A DNA stretch of 64,000 nucleotides from assembly GCF_003351345.1 (NCBI RefSeq), contig NZ_QQTO01000042.1, forward strand, positions 62,001 through 126,000. Direction: 5' to 3'. This DNA comes from Allobosea caraganae (GTDB lineage Bacteria > Pseudomonadota > Alphaproteobacteria > Rhizobiales > Beijerinckiaceae). Shown one piece after another: positions 52,762 to 61,706 of the stretch. The notes beneath the pieces are model-generated. The model saw only the letters and a list, made by a program, of their open reading frames with translations, made no database searches and was not told the DNA's origin. Numbering within the stretch: position 1 is the first letter of the stretch; each line of letters begins with the position of its first letter. A program made the position numbers and the translations under genes.

Positions 52762-53176
52762 CCTCGATCTCCTGAGCCGACAAAGCCGGCTTGCCTCGGT
52801 ATTGCGGGCTTACGTCTCGCAGCCCTTCGGTCCGAAAATAGGGCGGCATCACCGTCTCCGGATTGAGCCGCGAGGCGTCAACCAGTTTGAGCCGGATCTG
52901 CCCGGCATCGAGCCTGGCCCCGACGCCTGCGAGCGGCGGCCCGATCGTGCCCTGGAACGGCTCGCGCGGATCGGCGCCCTGATGGCATATCAGGCAATTG
53001 CCGCGCTCGCGGTCCCGCACCAGCTGCTCGCCATGGGCGGGATCGCCGGTGAAGCCGCCGAGCGGACGCGGAATCGCATCGCCGACGACCTCATAGGGTT
53101 CGAGCGCCAGAGCCGTACCTGGGCCGCAGACACTCAAGAGCAAAGCTCCCACAACCACCGCTTCTCCCAGCAGCAT
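52724..53176 (-). CDS. soxX: Sulfur oxidation c-type cytochrome SoxX
   Basis: 150 residues. Signal peptide about 1-24, one heme-c site CLICH and a distal Met in ETVMPP near 120; DVVAYLASLKTP at the end is typical. It partners SoxA. The ATG at 53176 is chosen; the frame stays open to 53386, but that extension runs through the hairpin repeats at 53189-53335 (translating as PPPQTPPRKGEG, a hallmark of this repeat), so it is not protein. First sox gene, order soxX-Y-Z-A. Confidence 0.93.
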   Translation of the reverse strand: MLLGEAVVVGALLLSVCGPGTALALEPYEVVGDAIPRPLGGFTGDPAHGEQLVRDRERGNCLICHQGADPREPFQGTIGPPLAGVGARLDAGQIRLKLVDASRLNPETVMPPYFRTEGLRDVSPQYRGKPALSAQEIEDVVAYLASLKTP

Positions 53177-53188
53177 GAGGCGCGGGAG

Positions 53189-53335
53189 CCCCTCCCCCTT
53201 GCGGGGAGGGGTTTGGGGTGGGGGGCGGAAAGTCGAGGCGACGACCGCCGCTCCTGCCCGATCCGCCAGTACAGGCATCGCCGCACCCGGTCGTTCGCCC
53301 CCCATCTCCCTACCCTTCCCCACAAAGGGGAAGGG
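53189..53335. repeat. Pair of GC-rich hairpin repeats upstream of soxX (family R6)
   Basis: Two hairpins: CCCCTCCCC-N5-GGGGAGGGG (53189-53211) and CCCTTCCCC-N5-GGGGAAGGG (53313-53335), 100 bp apart. Both are of the widespread alphaproteobacterial 'CTCCCC(T)T...GGGGAGGG' type. They fill the 213-bp gap between the molybdenum hydroxylase gene and soxX. Confidence 0.7.
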
Positions 53336-53389
53336 AGACGCCTTTCGCGCAACAGCGACGGCCATGCACGACGCCTGCCTTCGCAAGCC

Positions 53390-55579
53390 TCACGCCCTGC
53401 GCAGGTCGGTGTTGCGCATCGGGATCGCCCGCACGCGCTTGCCGGTCGCGGCGAAGATCGCGTTGAACACCGCCGGCGCCGCGACCGCGATGGTCGGTTC
53501 GCCGACGCCGCCCCAGAACCCGCCGGAGGGCACGATCACCGTCTCGACCACCGGCATCTCGTCCAGGCGCAGCACGTTGTAGGTGTCGAAATTCTCCTCG
53601 ACGATGCGGCCGTCCTTGACGGTGCATTCGCCATAGAGCGCCGCCGACAGGCCGTAGACGAAGGAGCCCTCGACCTGGCGCGCGATCTGCGCCGGGTTGA
53701 CGGCGTGACCGGGATCGGTCGCCGCGACGATGCGGTGGATCTTGAGCTTGCCGTCCGTGCTGACCGAAACCTCGGCCACGGAGGCAACGTAGGAGCCAAA
53801 GCCCATGGTCTGGCAGATGCCGCGGAAGACGCCGTCCGGCAGCGTCTTGCCCCATTCCGCCTTCTCGGCGGCGGCGTTGAGCACGGCGAGGTGCTTGGGG
53901 TGGTTCTTCATCAGCGCCCGGCGGAATTCGAGCGGGTCCTTGCCGGCCGAATGAGCCAGCTCATCCATGAAGCATTCCAGGTAGATCGTGTTCTGGTTCA
54001 AATTCACGCCGCGCCAAAAGCCCGGCGGCACGTGCGGGTTGCGCATGGCGTGGTCGATCAGCAGGTTCGGGATGCCATAGCCGATCGAGGCCTCCGGCCC
54101 CGGCGGGTTGAGGCCCTGGAACACCACGGGGTCGCGCCCGTTCTGGATGTTCTGCGGGAAGAGCCCGGCGACGATCGACTGGCCGGAGATGCGCATGTGC
54201 AGGCCGGTCAGGTTGTTGTCCTTGTCGAAGGCGCCGACGAGCTTGCATTGCGTGGTCGGGTGGTAGCGGCCATGCGTCATGTCCTCCTCGCGCGACCAGA
54301 GCAGCTTGATCGGCGTGCCCGGCACCTGCCTGGCGATCAGCACGACCTGCCGCACCCAGTCATGCGTCGCGCCGCGCCGGCCGAAGCCGCCGCCGAGGTC
54401 GATCTTGTAGGCCTCGCATTTGGCCAGCGGCAGGCCGGATGCCTCGGCGGTCGCGGCCAGCGCCGCCTCGCCGTTCTGGGTCGGCGTCCAGACCTCGCAG
54501 CGCTCCGGCGTCCACAAAGCCGTGGCGTTCATCGGCTCCATCGTGGCGTGGTTCTGGAACGGGTAGGAATAGACCGCCTCGACCGTGCGGGCCGCGCCGG
54601 CGATCGCCGCCTTGACGTCGCCGACCTGGTTGCCGACCACGGCTTGCGGAGCGTCGAGCCCTTCCTTGAGCCAGGCCGCGATGCTCTCGCTCGAGACCTT
54701 GGCGTTCTCGCCCTCGTCCCAGACGATCGGCAGCGCGTCGAGCGCCGTCTTGGCCTGCCACCAGGTCTCGGCCACGACCGCGATGGCGGTGTCGCCGACG
54801 GGGAGCACATGCTTCACGCCCGGCATGGACGAGATTTTGGCGGCATCGAAGCTCTTCACCTTGCCGCCGAAGACCGGGCAATCCTTGATCGCGGCGTTGA
54901 GCATTCCCGGCATCTTGAGGTCGGCGCCATAGATCTTGGTGCCGTTGGTCTTCGGCACCGTATCGAGCCGCGGCAGCGGCTTGCCGGCGATGGTCCAGTC
55001 CTTCGGATCCTTGAGCGCGACCTCCTTCGGCGCCTCCAGCTTGGAGGCGGCCTCGGCCACCTGGCCGTAGCGCAGCGAGCGGCCCGAGGCCTTGTGGGTG
55101 ATCACGCTCTTCTCGGCCGCGCACTCGGCCGCCGGCACGTTCCATTGCGCCGCCGCGGCCTGGATCAGCATGGTGCGCGCGGCAGCGCCGCCCTTGCGGA
55201 CATAGTCGTGCGAGCTGCGGATGCCGCGGCTGCCGCCGGTCGAGAAATCGCCCCAGACCCGGTTGCGCGCGACGTTCTGGCCCGGCGTCGGATATTCCGT
55301 GGTGACCTTCGACCAGTCGCAGTTCAGCTCCTCGGCGACGAGCTGGGCGAGGCCGGTCAGGGTGCCCTGGCCCATCTCGGAGCGGGCGATGCGGATCACC
55401 ACCGTGTCGTCGGGCTTGACCACGACCCAGGCATTGATCTCCTTGACCGTATCAAGCGCCTGCGCCTTCGCCTCACCGGCAAAGGGAATGCTGAAGCCGA
55501 AGGTGAAGGCGCCGGCAGCAGCGGCAGAGCCGGCGAGCAAGGTGCGGCGGGAAGGCTTGGTCAGCGAAGCGGATGTCAT
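53390..55579 (-). CDS. Molybdenum hydroxylase large subunit (IorB/aldehyde-oxidase type)
   Basis: 729 residues. Tat signal (SRRTLLAGSAAAAGAFTFG region, about 10-40) and two tandem halves of the xanthine-oxidase-family molybdopterin-binding subunit. Conserved cofactor regions include GGGFGRRG, and the catalytic Glu is in GGVGEPTIAV near 688. It binds molybdopterin cytosine dinucleotide and hydroxylates an aldehyde or N-heterocycle in the periplasm. No FAD subunit is present, so the enzyme is the two-subunit type, and electrons probably go to a cytochrome. GVWGDFSTGG near 107 is typical of this subgroup. Confidence 0.92.
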   Translation of the reverse strand: MTSASLTKPSRRTLLAGSAAAAGAFTFGFSIPFAGEAKAQALDTVKEINAWVVVKPDDTVVIRIARSEMGQGTLTGLAQLVAEELNCDWSKVTTEYPTPGQNVARNRVWGDFSTGGSRGIRSSHDYVRKGGAAARTMLIQAAAAQWNVPAAECAAEKSVITHKASGRSLRYGQVAEAASKLEAPKEVALKDPKDWTIAGKPLPRLDTVPKTNGTKIYGADLKMPGMLNAAIKDCPVFGGKVKSFDAAKISSMPGVKHVLPVGDTAIAVVAETWWQAKTALDALPIVWDEGENAKVSSESIAAWLKEGLDAPQAVVGNQVGDVKAAIAGAARTVEAVYSYPFQNHATMEPMNATALWTPERCEVWTPTQNGEAALAATAEASGLPLAKCEAYKIDLGGGFGRRGATHDWVRQVVLIARQVPGTPIKLLWSREEDMTHGRYHPTTQCKLVGAFDKDNNLTGLHMRISGQSIVAGLFPQNIQNGRDPVVFQGLNPPGPEASIGYGIPNLLIDHAMRNPHVPPGFWRGVNLNQNTIYLECFMDELAHSAGKDPLEFRRALMKNHPKHLAVLNAAAEKAEWGKTLPDGVFRGICQTMGFGSYVASVAEVSVSTDGKLKIHRIVAATDPGHAVNPAQIARQVEGSFVYGLSAALYGECTVKDGRIVEENFDTYNVLRLDEMPVVETVIVPSGGFWGGVGEPTIAVAAPAVFNAIFAATGKRVRAIPMRNTDLRRA

Positions 55580-55673
55580 CTCGTTCTCCAGAGGCTCGTA
55601 CGCAGGGGAGCGAAGGCGTCATGGCCTGTCGGCTCGGACCCGGCGCGGCGGGGAAAGGGAAACCGGGTTCGGC

Positions 55674-56141
55674 TCAGCCGCGGCCCAGCGTGCCGCTGGC
55701 GGCGACGTCGAGGATCGCCGCCTTGACGCGGGGATAGGTCCCGCAGCGGCAGATATTCGTCATCTCGTTGGCGATATCGGCCTCGGTCGGCTTCGGATTG
55801 GCCTGCAGCAGGGCGGCGGCGGCCATGATCATGCCGCTTTGGCAATAGCCGCATTGCGGCACGTCATGCGCGATCCAGGCCTTCTGCACCGGGTGCGAGC
55901 CATCGGGCGAGAGCCCCTCGATGGTGACGATCTTCTGGTCTTCGGTCACCGCGCTGATCGGCAGCGCGCAGGAGCGGGTCGCGACCCCGTCGATATGCAC
56001 CGTGCAGGCCCCGCATTGGGCGACGCCGCAGCCGTATTTCGTACCGGTCAAGCCGATCTGCTCGCGGATCACCCAGAGCAGCGGGGTGTCGCCGTCTACC
56101 GCAATATCGAGCGTCTTGCCGTTCAGATTGAGCTTCGCCAC
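55674..56141 (-). CDS. Molybdenum hydroxylase [2Fe-2S] small subunit
   Basis: 155 residues with two [2Fe-2S] clusters. N-terminal plant-type: [15 protein letters not shown]... and Cys in RSCALP; C-terminal: [10 protein letters not shown] and [11 protein letters not shown]. It carries electrons from the molybdenum centre. The start is GTG at 56141 with GGGAGG upstream. A 94-bp gap precedes the large subunit. Confidence 0.93.
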   Translation of the reverse strand: MAKLNLNGKTLDIAVDGDTPLLWVIREQIGLTGTKYGCGVAQCGACTVHIDGVATRSCALPISAVTEDQKIVTIEGLSPDGSHPVQKAWIAHDVPQCGYCQSGMIMAAAALLQANPKPTEADIANEMTNICRCGTYPRVKAAILDVAASGTLGRG

Positions 56142-56613
56142 CGTAAACCTCCCGGTATCGGTTCAAGAAGGACGACGAGAGAGCCAGCGCGCCTCGTCGG
56201 GATTTTTCGGCATGCCCACTGGCATGCGCGCAGACTTTCCTTGGAAGAGATTGAAACTCAGATGACGGCGCGAGCCAACGCCTGGAAAAACGCGATCACG
56301 GCGCGTGATCGCGCTTGTCCGTTGGACGCGAATGGGAGTTTTCCGGGTGCAAGCGGCGCGAAAAAGCGGGTTAGGCGATGCCCTTGCCATGTTCGCGTCC
56401 TGATTGTCGTTGATCAGAGCCGCGAAGATCGGGGGTTTCGCGGCGGGACCTCTCACAGCAATGTGATGAAACCTCTGCCGTCCCATGCTTTCCCGCAAGA
56501 AGGTTCCGCATTTGCCGGCTACGACGCATCCTCCGTTCTGTTCTTGCCATCCGGGTGCCCGGGAGGCGAGGTTCGGTTCCGCACCGAATCACCCTCAGCG
56601 AAACGGGACCGGA
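56142..56613. other. Divergent intergenic region between Mo hydroxylase and MscS genes
   Basis: 472 bp. It contains the leftward terminator-like hairpin at 56286-56313. An in-frame extension upstream of the MscS ATG is not supported. No other gene or clear promoter was identified. Confidence 0.45.
56286..56313 (-). terminator. Orphan rho-independent terminator (leftward)
   Basis: Perfect 10-bp stem CGCGATCACG/CGTGATCGCG (56291-56300 with 56304-56313), loop GCG. On the minus strand it is followed by TTTTT (complement of 56286-56290). No annotated gene reads into it from the right, so it may end a small RNA. Confidence 0.6.
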
Positions 56614-59208
56614 ATGGCTGCGCAGAAGCCCCTTTCTCCAGCTCCCGATCTATGGCGCGGCCTGCTGGCCGCGCTCGCCCTGCTCGCCGTCCTGCTGGTC
56701 TCCGGCCATGGCTGGGCGCAGGCGCAAACCGCCGACACCATGCCGCCGCGGGCGCGGCTCGAAAACGCGCGCGGCGAGCTCGCGCAGATCGAGGGCACGC
56801 TCGCCAATGTCGAGGCGACCGATGCCGACCTCCAGCGCCAGCGCGGCCGCCTGCAGCCCCTGCTGGTGCAGCTGCGCCGCATCGTCGACGAGCAGACGCC
56901 GCGCGCCGAGCAGGCCAAGCTCAGGCTGGAGCAGCTCGGCGTGAAGCCGGACGCCAAGGCGCCGCCCGAGAGCGCCGACGTCGCCGCCGAGCGCGACCTC
57001 CGCGAAAAGGCCTTCGCCGATGCCGACGACATCCTGAAGATCGCCCGCGCCGCGCTGCTGCAGACGACCCAGATCGAGACCGAGATCAGCGACCGCCGCC
57101 GCGAGATCTTCGCCAAGGCGCTGTTCGCGCCCGGCTCGTCGATCCTCAGCCCGGAGCTGTGGCGCAACGCCCTGACATCGCTGCCGGACGATCTCCGCGC
57201 ATCCGGGCTCATCCTCGGTGACTGGCTCGGCGTGGTCGGCGGCACGCTGCTCGATGAGCGCGGCCTGCTGCTCGGCCTCGCTTTCCTCGGCGCGATCCTT
57301 CTCTACGCCGCCCGCGCCCGCTACCTGCCGCGCTTCACGGCGCGGCTCGACGCCAGCACCGACACCAGCAGCCTGCATTGCCTGCGCGTCGCCATTGCCC
57401 ATCTCGTGGCCGGCGCCGCCCCGCCGGCGCTCGCAAGCTGGCTGATCTACCGCGCGCTCAGCACCGCCGGCCTGCTGCCGCCGCGCGTCCAGCCGGTCAT
57501 CTGGGCACTCGTCGTCGGGCTCGCGCTCTTCGCCTTCGTCCAGGCGCTGGTCGATGCGGTGTTCGCGCCGAGCACCCCCCAACGCCGCCTCACCAGCGTG
57601 ATGGATTCGACTGCGCGCATCGTGGTCTGGATGGGCGGCTCGCTCGCCGCCGTGCTCGCGGTCGGCAAGGTCTTCGAGGCCTGGCTCCAGGCGATCGCCG
57701 CCGGACTGCCGATCTCGATCATCGTGCGCGGCGCGGTCGCAATCGTCTTCGCGATCATCCTGATCGTCGCACTCTACCAGCTACGCGACGACGAGGAGGT
57801 CGAGGAGGAGGCCAATCTCGGTCCCTATGTCCCGGTCGACGGGGCCAGTCTCGGGCCCGTCCGCATCCTCGGCTGGATCGTCGGCCTAACGATCGCTGCT
57901 GCCGCCCTCGCCGGCTACGGCGTCTTCGCCTCTTTCCTGACCGAGCAGGTGATCTGGCTCGGCATCCTCGCCTGCCTCTTCATGCTGGCCTTCCAGCTCG
58001 CCGACCTCGGCGTCACCGAGATACTGACCGGAAAGGGCCGCCTCGCGCTGACGCTGAAGGCTGGCATCGGCATTCACAGCGCCACGTTGCAAAAGATCGC
58101 CGTCATCCTCACCGGCTTGCTCAAGCTCGTGCTGATCGTGATCACGCTCATGCTGGTGCTGGCGCCCTGGGGCCTGGAATCCTCCGATGTCCTCTCGTCG
58201 CTGCGCGCCGCCTTCTTCGGCTTCCAGGTCGGCGGCGTCACCATCTCGCTGTCCTCGATCGTCGTCGCCGGCCTGGTCTTCGCGCTCAGTCTCGCTGCGA
58301 CACGGGCCTTCCAGAGCTGGCTCGACGGCAAGTTCCTGCCGACGACGCATATGGACACCGGCCTGCGCAACTCGATCACCACCGCCGTCGGCTATCTCGG
58401 CTATGCGGCTGCGGTCACACTTGCGGTCTCTTCGCTCGGCTTCAGCCTGGAGCGGCTGACCATCGTCGCCGGCGCGCTCTCGGTCGGTATCGGCTTCGGC
58501 CTGCAGTCGGTGGTGTCGAACTTCGTCTCCGGCCTGATCCTGCTCTGGGAGCGGCCGATCCGGGTCGGCGACCAGGTCGTCGTCGGCGACGCCGAAGGCA
58601 TCGTCAAGCGCATCAACGTCCGCTCGACCGAGATCGCGACCTTCGACCGCTCGACCGTCGTCGTCCCCAACTCGAACCTGATCACCGGCGTCGTGCGCAA
58701 CCGCGTCCGCACCGACCGCACCGGCCGCGTGCTGATCTCGATCACGGTCTCGCGCACGCTCGACCCGACCGATGTGCGGACCATGCTGACCGACGCCGCC
58801 GCAGCCCATGGCGACGTGATGCAGAAGCCGCCGCCGACGATCCTGTTCAAGAAGATCGGCACCTCGACGATGGATTTCGACCTGATCTGCGTCGTCGCTG
58901 ACGTCGACATCGTCGGCCGCGTCACCAGCGACCTCAACTACGTCATCCACAAGCGGCTGACCGAGATGGAAGAGGCCCCGCCGGCTCCCGAGCTGATGGT
59001 CCGGGGCCTCGAGGGCGTCGAGCAGTCGCTCGGCGACATCGCCGCCGCCGTCAGCCGCGAGGCCGGATCGCCCCGGCGCGCCAAGACGGCGGCCGCAGCC
59101 CGCAAATCCGCCGCACGGCCGGCGCAGGACGAAGCGGCCGACGAGGCCGCCCCCGAACCGCCCCCCGCGCCCGCCGCCGAGCCGGCCAGGGACGACAGCA
59201 AGGAATGA
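56614..59208 (+). CDS. MscS-family mechanosensitive channel (DUF3772-type, large)
   Basis: 864 residues. Signal peptide or first helix about 14-40, then a periplasmic coiled-coil DUF3772 domain (about 45-190: RARLENARGELAQIEGTL...), about ten membrane helices, and the MscS core near 600-780: VGIGFGLQSVVSNFVSGLILLWERPIRVGD, TVVVPNSNLI. The last 100 residues are Ala/Pro/Glu-rich and cytoplasmic. It releases solutes upon hypo-osmotic shock. ATG at 56614 with CGGGACCGG upstream; an upstream in-frame start is not convincing. Confidence 0.9.
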   Translation: MAAQKPLSPAPDLWRGLLAALALLAVLLVSGHGWAQAQTADTMPPRARLENARGELAQIEGTLANVEATDADLQRQRGRLQPLLVQLRRIVDEQTPRAEQAKLRLEQLGVKPDAKAPPESADVAAERDLREKAFADADDILKIARAALLQTTQIETEISDRRREIFAKALFAPGSSILSPELWRNALTSLPDDLRASGLILGDWLGVVGGTLLDERGLLLGLAFLGAILLYAARARYLPRFTARLDASTDTSSLHCLRVAIAHLVAGAAPPALASWLIYRALSTAGLLPPRVQPVIWALVVGLALFAFVQALVDAVFAPSTPQRRLTSVMDSTARIVVWMGGSLAAVLAVGKVFEAWLQAIAAGLPISIIVRGAVAIVFAIILIVALYQLRDDEEVEEEANLGPYVPVDGASLGPVRILGWIVGLTIAAAALAGYGVFASFLTEQVIWLGILACLFMLAFQLADLGVTEILTGKGRLALTLKAGIGIHSATLQKIAVILTGLLKLVLIVITLMLVLAPWGLESSDVLSSLRAAFFGFQVGGVTISLSSIVVAGLVFALSLAATRAFQSWLDGKFLPTTHMDTGLRNSITTAVGYLGYAAAVTLAVSSLGFSLERLTIVAGALSVGIGFGLQSVVSNFVSGLILLWERPIRVGDQVVVGDAEGIVKRINVRSTEIATFDRSTVVVPNSNLITGVVRNRVRTDRTGRVLISITVSRTLDPTDVRTMLTDAAAAHGDVMQKPPPTILFKKIGTSTMDFDLICVVADVDIVGRVTSDLNYVIHKRLTEMEEAPPAPELMVRGLEGVEQSLGDIAAAVSREAGSPRRAKTAAAARKSAARPAQDEAADEAAPEPPPAPAAEPARDDSKE

Positions 59209-59212
59209 CGCG

Positions 59213-59740
59213 ATGCTCAGCTTTCCGCAGGTGCGCGACACGGTGCGCCACGTCATGACCTGCCCTGCCCTCCTCGCCGGGGCGCTCGCCGCCTTCGGCC
59301 TCGCCGGCTGCGCCGACGAGCCGGCCCGCACCCAGCCCGTCTTCTACCGCGACCTCGGCTCGCCCTCGGCCCGCGTCGACGCCAACGAGGCGCGCGCGAT
59401 GATCTCGGCCTACCGGCTGAACCATGGCCTGGGCACGCTCAAGCTCGACCCCGCGCTGAACGAGGCGGCCGAGCGCGAGGCCGCCGCCATGGCCGCCGCC
59501 GACAAGCCGGCCCAGGCCGACGCGGTGAAGGCCCGCCTCGCCCGCGAGGGCCAGCCGGGCGCCGAGGCCAACCTCTCCGCCGGCTACCGGCGCCTGGCGG
59601 AAGCCTTCTCCGGCTGGCGCGACTCGCCCCAGCACGACCGCGTCATGAAGATGGCCGGCGCCACCCGCATGGGCATCGGAACGGCCTACGCGCCCGGCTC
59701 GAAATATCAGGTCTACTGGGCGTTGATCATGGCGCCGTGA
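59213..59740 (+). CDS. CAP-domain lipoprotein
   Basis: 175 residues. A lipobox LAGC with Cys33 as lipid-modified residue, then a CAP (SCP/PR-1) domain: EARAMISAYRLNHGLGTLKLDPALNEAAEREAAAMAA at about 58-95 and WRDSPQHDRVMKMAGATRMGIG at about 133-155. The role is unknown; CAP proteins are often secreted or envelope-bound. It starts 4 bp after the MscS stop, so the two are likely cotranscribed. Confidence 0.83.
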   Translation: MLSFPQVRDTVRHVMTCPALLAGALAAFGLAGCADEPARTQPVFYRDLGSPSARVDANEARAMISAYRLNHGLGTLKLDPALNEAAEREAAAMAAADKPAQADAVKARLAREGQPGAEANLSAGYRRLAEAFSGWRDSPQHDRVMKMAGATRMGIGTAYAPGSKYQVYWALIMAP

Positions 59741-59756
59741 GCAGCTTCAACACGGC

Positions 59757-59861
59757 GTCATCCCGGCTGGAGCGAAGCGGAACGCCGGGATCCATCGTAG
59801 GGCTCGACGCTCTACGATGGATCCCGGAGCAGCGCGGCTAAAGCCGCTTGTCCGGGATGAC
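59757..59861. repeat. 105-bp palindromic repeat, family R2, copy 2 (inverted)
   Basis: GTCATCCCGG...CCGGGATGAC with internal GGGATCCATCG/CGATGGATCCC-type pairing. It is the reverse complement of 37855-37959 at about 85% identity and identical length. It lies 16 bp after the CAP gene, between converging genes, where it can act as a bidirectional hairpin. Confidence 0.88.
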
Positions 59862-59892
59862 GAAGAGGGTGAAACCTACGGCTTCGCCCCAA

Positions 59893-59966
59893 ATGTCCGT
59901 GAGCACCGGAAGCGCAGACAACCGCGTCAGACGGCCGCCCCAGTAGAAATATCGATAGATTTCTTA
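59893..59966. repeat. R4 repeat segment adjoining the motB stop
   Basis: 74 bp, about 80% identical to 47957-48030: ATGTCCGTGAGCACCGGA, then GCGTCAGACGGCCGC, then CCAGTAGAA. It ends at the TAA stop of the motB-like gene. A 14-bp direct repeat TACGGCTTCGCCCC flanks it (59877-59890 and 59965-59978, the latter coding the end of MotB), as expected if insertion duplicated the site. Confidence 0.7.
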
Positions 59967-60788
59967 CGGCTTCGCCCCGAACGGCAGAGGCGGCGCATCC
60001 GCCTTCAGCACGATGCCAACGCGCCGGTTGAAGGCGAGATACGGATTGTCCTTCACATAGGGCTCGGTGTCGGCCTTGCCGGTGACGGAGGTGAAGCGCT
60101 CGTCCGGCACGCCGGCATTGGCCAGGATCTCGCGCACCGCCATGGCGCGGCCGACCGAGAGCGTCCAGAGATCGCCCTCGGGCGCCGTGCCCGGCCGCGG
60201 CGAGGCGGTGTGGCCGGTGATCGCGACCTTGTTCGACATGCGCCGCAACGTCGGCGCGACCGCCCCGAGCAGCTTGCGCATGCGCTCGTTCGGCTGGACC
60301 GAGCCCTCTGCGAACATCGCCCGGCCATCCTGGTCGACGAGCTGGATGTCGATGCCGGCCTCGGCGACCTCGACGATGATGTTGCGCGAGAGCTCGGCGA
60401 TCTCCGGCATCTCCTTCAACGCCTGCCTGAGCGAGGCGGCGGCGAGCGCGAAGCCGCGGTCATGCGTCGCCGAGACCAGCCCGTCTTCCTTCTGCTGGTT
60501 ATGGTTCGGCGCTGTGGTGTCGGAGGCGTCGCTGAGCGGGCGGATATAAGCATTCTTGATGTGGGTCTTGGTCGGGATGCCGTCGACCTCGATGATGCCG
60601 GCGAGCCGCATATCGGTCTGCGTGCCGAAGGCCTCGCGCATCGAGCCGGCGACGATCTGGAGCTTGTTCTTGTCCTGGCTCGAATAGGCCGCGATCATGA
60701 CGAAGAAGCTCATCAGCAGCGCCATCAGGTCGGCGAAGGTCACGAACCAGCCGTGACCGCCATGGGCTCCGCCCTTCTTGCGCGCCAT
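59964..60788 (-). CDS. MotB-like stator / OmpA-domain protein
   Basis: 274 residues. One N-terminal helix FVTFADLMALLMSFFVMI (about 15-32) with the proton-carrying Asp20, then a plug/linker region, and a C-terminal OmpA peptidoglycan-binding domain (about 165-265: ITGHTAS, RAMAVREIL, FNRRVGI). With the upstream MotA homologue it forms a proton-driven stator. There are no other flagellar genes in view. Its stop abuts the R4 repeat. Confidence 0.86.
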   Translation of the reverse strand: MARKKGGAHGGHGWFVTFADLMALLMSFFVMIAAYSSQDKNKLQIVAGSMREAFGTQTDMRLAGIIEVDGIPTKTHIKNAYIRPLSDASDTTAPNHNQQKEDGLVSATHDRGFALAAASLRQALKEMPEIAELSRNIIVEVAEAGIDIQLVDQDGRAMFAEGSVQPNERMRKLLGAVAPTLRRMSNKVAITGHTASPRPGTAPEGDLWTLSVGRAMAVREILANAGVPDERFTSVTGKADTEPYVKDNPYLAFNRRVGIVLKADAPPLPFGAKP

Positions 60789-60802
60789 CGTTCAGGCGCC
60801 CT

Positions 60803-61573
60803 TCAGGCTGCTTCCGCCATTTCTGTCCGATGATGGTCGGGCAGATAGGCGAGCAGCATTTCGCGCACGAGGGTCGCGCTCTTGGAGTCGCGCATCTGCA
60901 GCACGCCGTCGATGATCAGCGTGCGCGAGATCTCCTCTTCCTCCAGCTTGATGTGGAGCTTGTCGGCCAGCGGCAGCGTGATCATGTTGGCGATCACCGC
61001 GCCATAGAGCGTCGCCAAGAGCGCCGTCGCCATGGCCGGGCCGAGCTTCGACGGGTCGGACATGTTGGCGAACATCGTCACCATGCCCAGGATGGTGCCG
61101 ATCATGCCCCAGGCCGGGGCGCAGTCGCCGATGGCGCGATAGACCTTGGAGCCCTCGTCGAGCCGCTGCAGGAAGTTGTCGCGGTCGCGCTCCATCGTGT
61201 CGCGGATGAATTCCTTGTCGTAGCCGTCGGCGATGTAGCGCAGCCCCTGGGCCAGGAACGGATCGGAGACCTCGGCGCTTTCGAGCGCGACCGGGCCGCT
61301 CTTGCGGGCAAGTTCGGCGACGCGGGTGATCTCGTCGATCAGCTCGCGGGGATGGACCGTGCGCATGGTGAAGGCGAAGCGCAGGCCCATCGGCAGGCCG
61401 TGCATGATAACCGAGAACGGAAACCGGACCATCGTGGCGGCCGTGGCGCCGCCAAAAATCACGATCACCGCGTGCTTGTCGAAATAGGCGGCGAAGTTGC
61501 CGCCGTCGATCATGATCAGGCCGATGATGACGCTGATGCCGGACAGAATGCCGACGCCAGTTGCGATATCCAT
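60803..61573 (-). CDS. MotA-like stator / proton channel protein
   Basis: 256 residues, four helices (about 4-22, 33-50, 146-168, 180-200). Typical MotA features: IGLIMIDGGNFAAYFDKHAVIVIFGGATAATMV, and GMIGTILGMVTMFAN with Pro-containing PAWGMIGT in helix 3. The ATG at 61573 has AGGGTGG at ideal spacing; a GTG three codons earlier is inside that ribosome site. It lies 14 bp before the motB-like gene. Divergent from ndvA (133 bp). Confidence 0.87.
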   Translation of the reverse strand: MDIATGVGILSGISVIIGLIMIDGGNFAAYFDKHAVIVIFGGATAATMVRFPFSVIMHGLPMGLRFAFTMRTVHPRELIDEITRVAELARKSGPVALESAEVSDPFLAQGLRYIADGYDKEFIRDTMERDRDNFLQRLDEGSKVYRAIGDCAPAWGMIGTILGMVTMFANMSDPSKLGPAMATALLATLYGAVIANMITLPLADKLHIKLEEEEISRTLIIDGVLQMRDSKSATLVREMLLAYLPDHHRTEMAEAA

Positions 61574-61706
61574 GAAAGCCACCCTGATCCGGTCGATCGC
61601 GTCGCTGCCGCAGCGTCAGACTGCCGTTACGATAGGGGTTTGCGATTGAAGGAAGCGTTAAGGTTGAGGCCTTGCTCACGGCTCCCGCTCGGATAAAGCT
61701 CACGCC

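Noticed and set aside
53177-53386. N-terminal extension of SoxX
   Set aside because: It is a translation of the GC-rich hairpin repeats and puts 70 residues before a normal signal peptide.
52802-55726. Plus-strand open frame of 974 codons opposite soxX and the molybdenum hydroxylase
   Set aside because: It is antisense to recognisable enzymes and crosses hairpin repeats; no domain.
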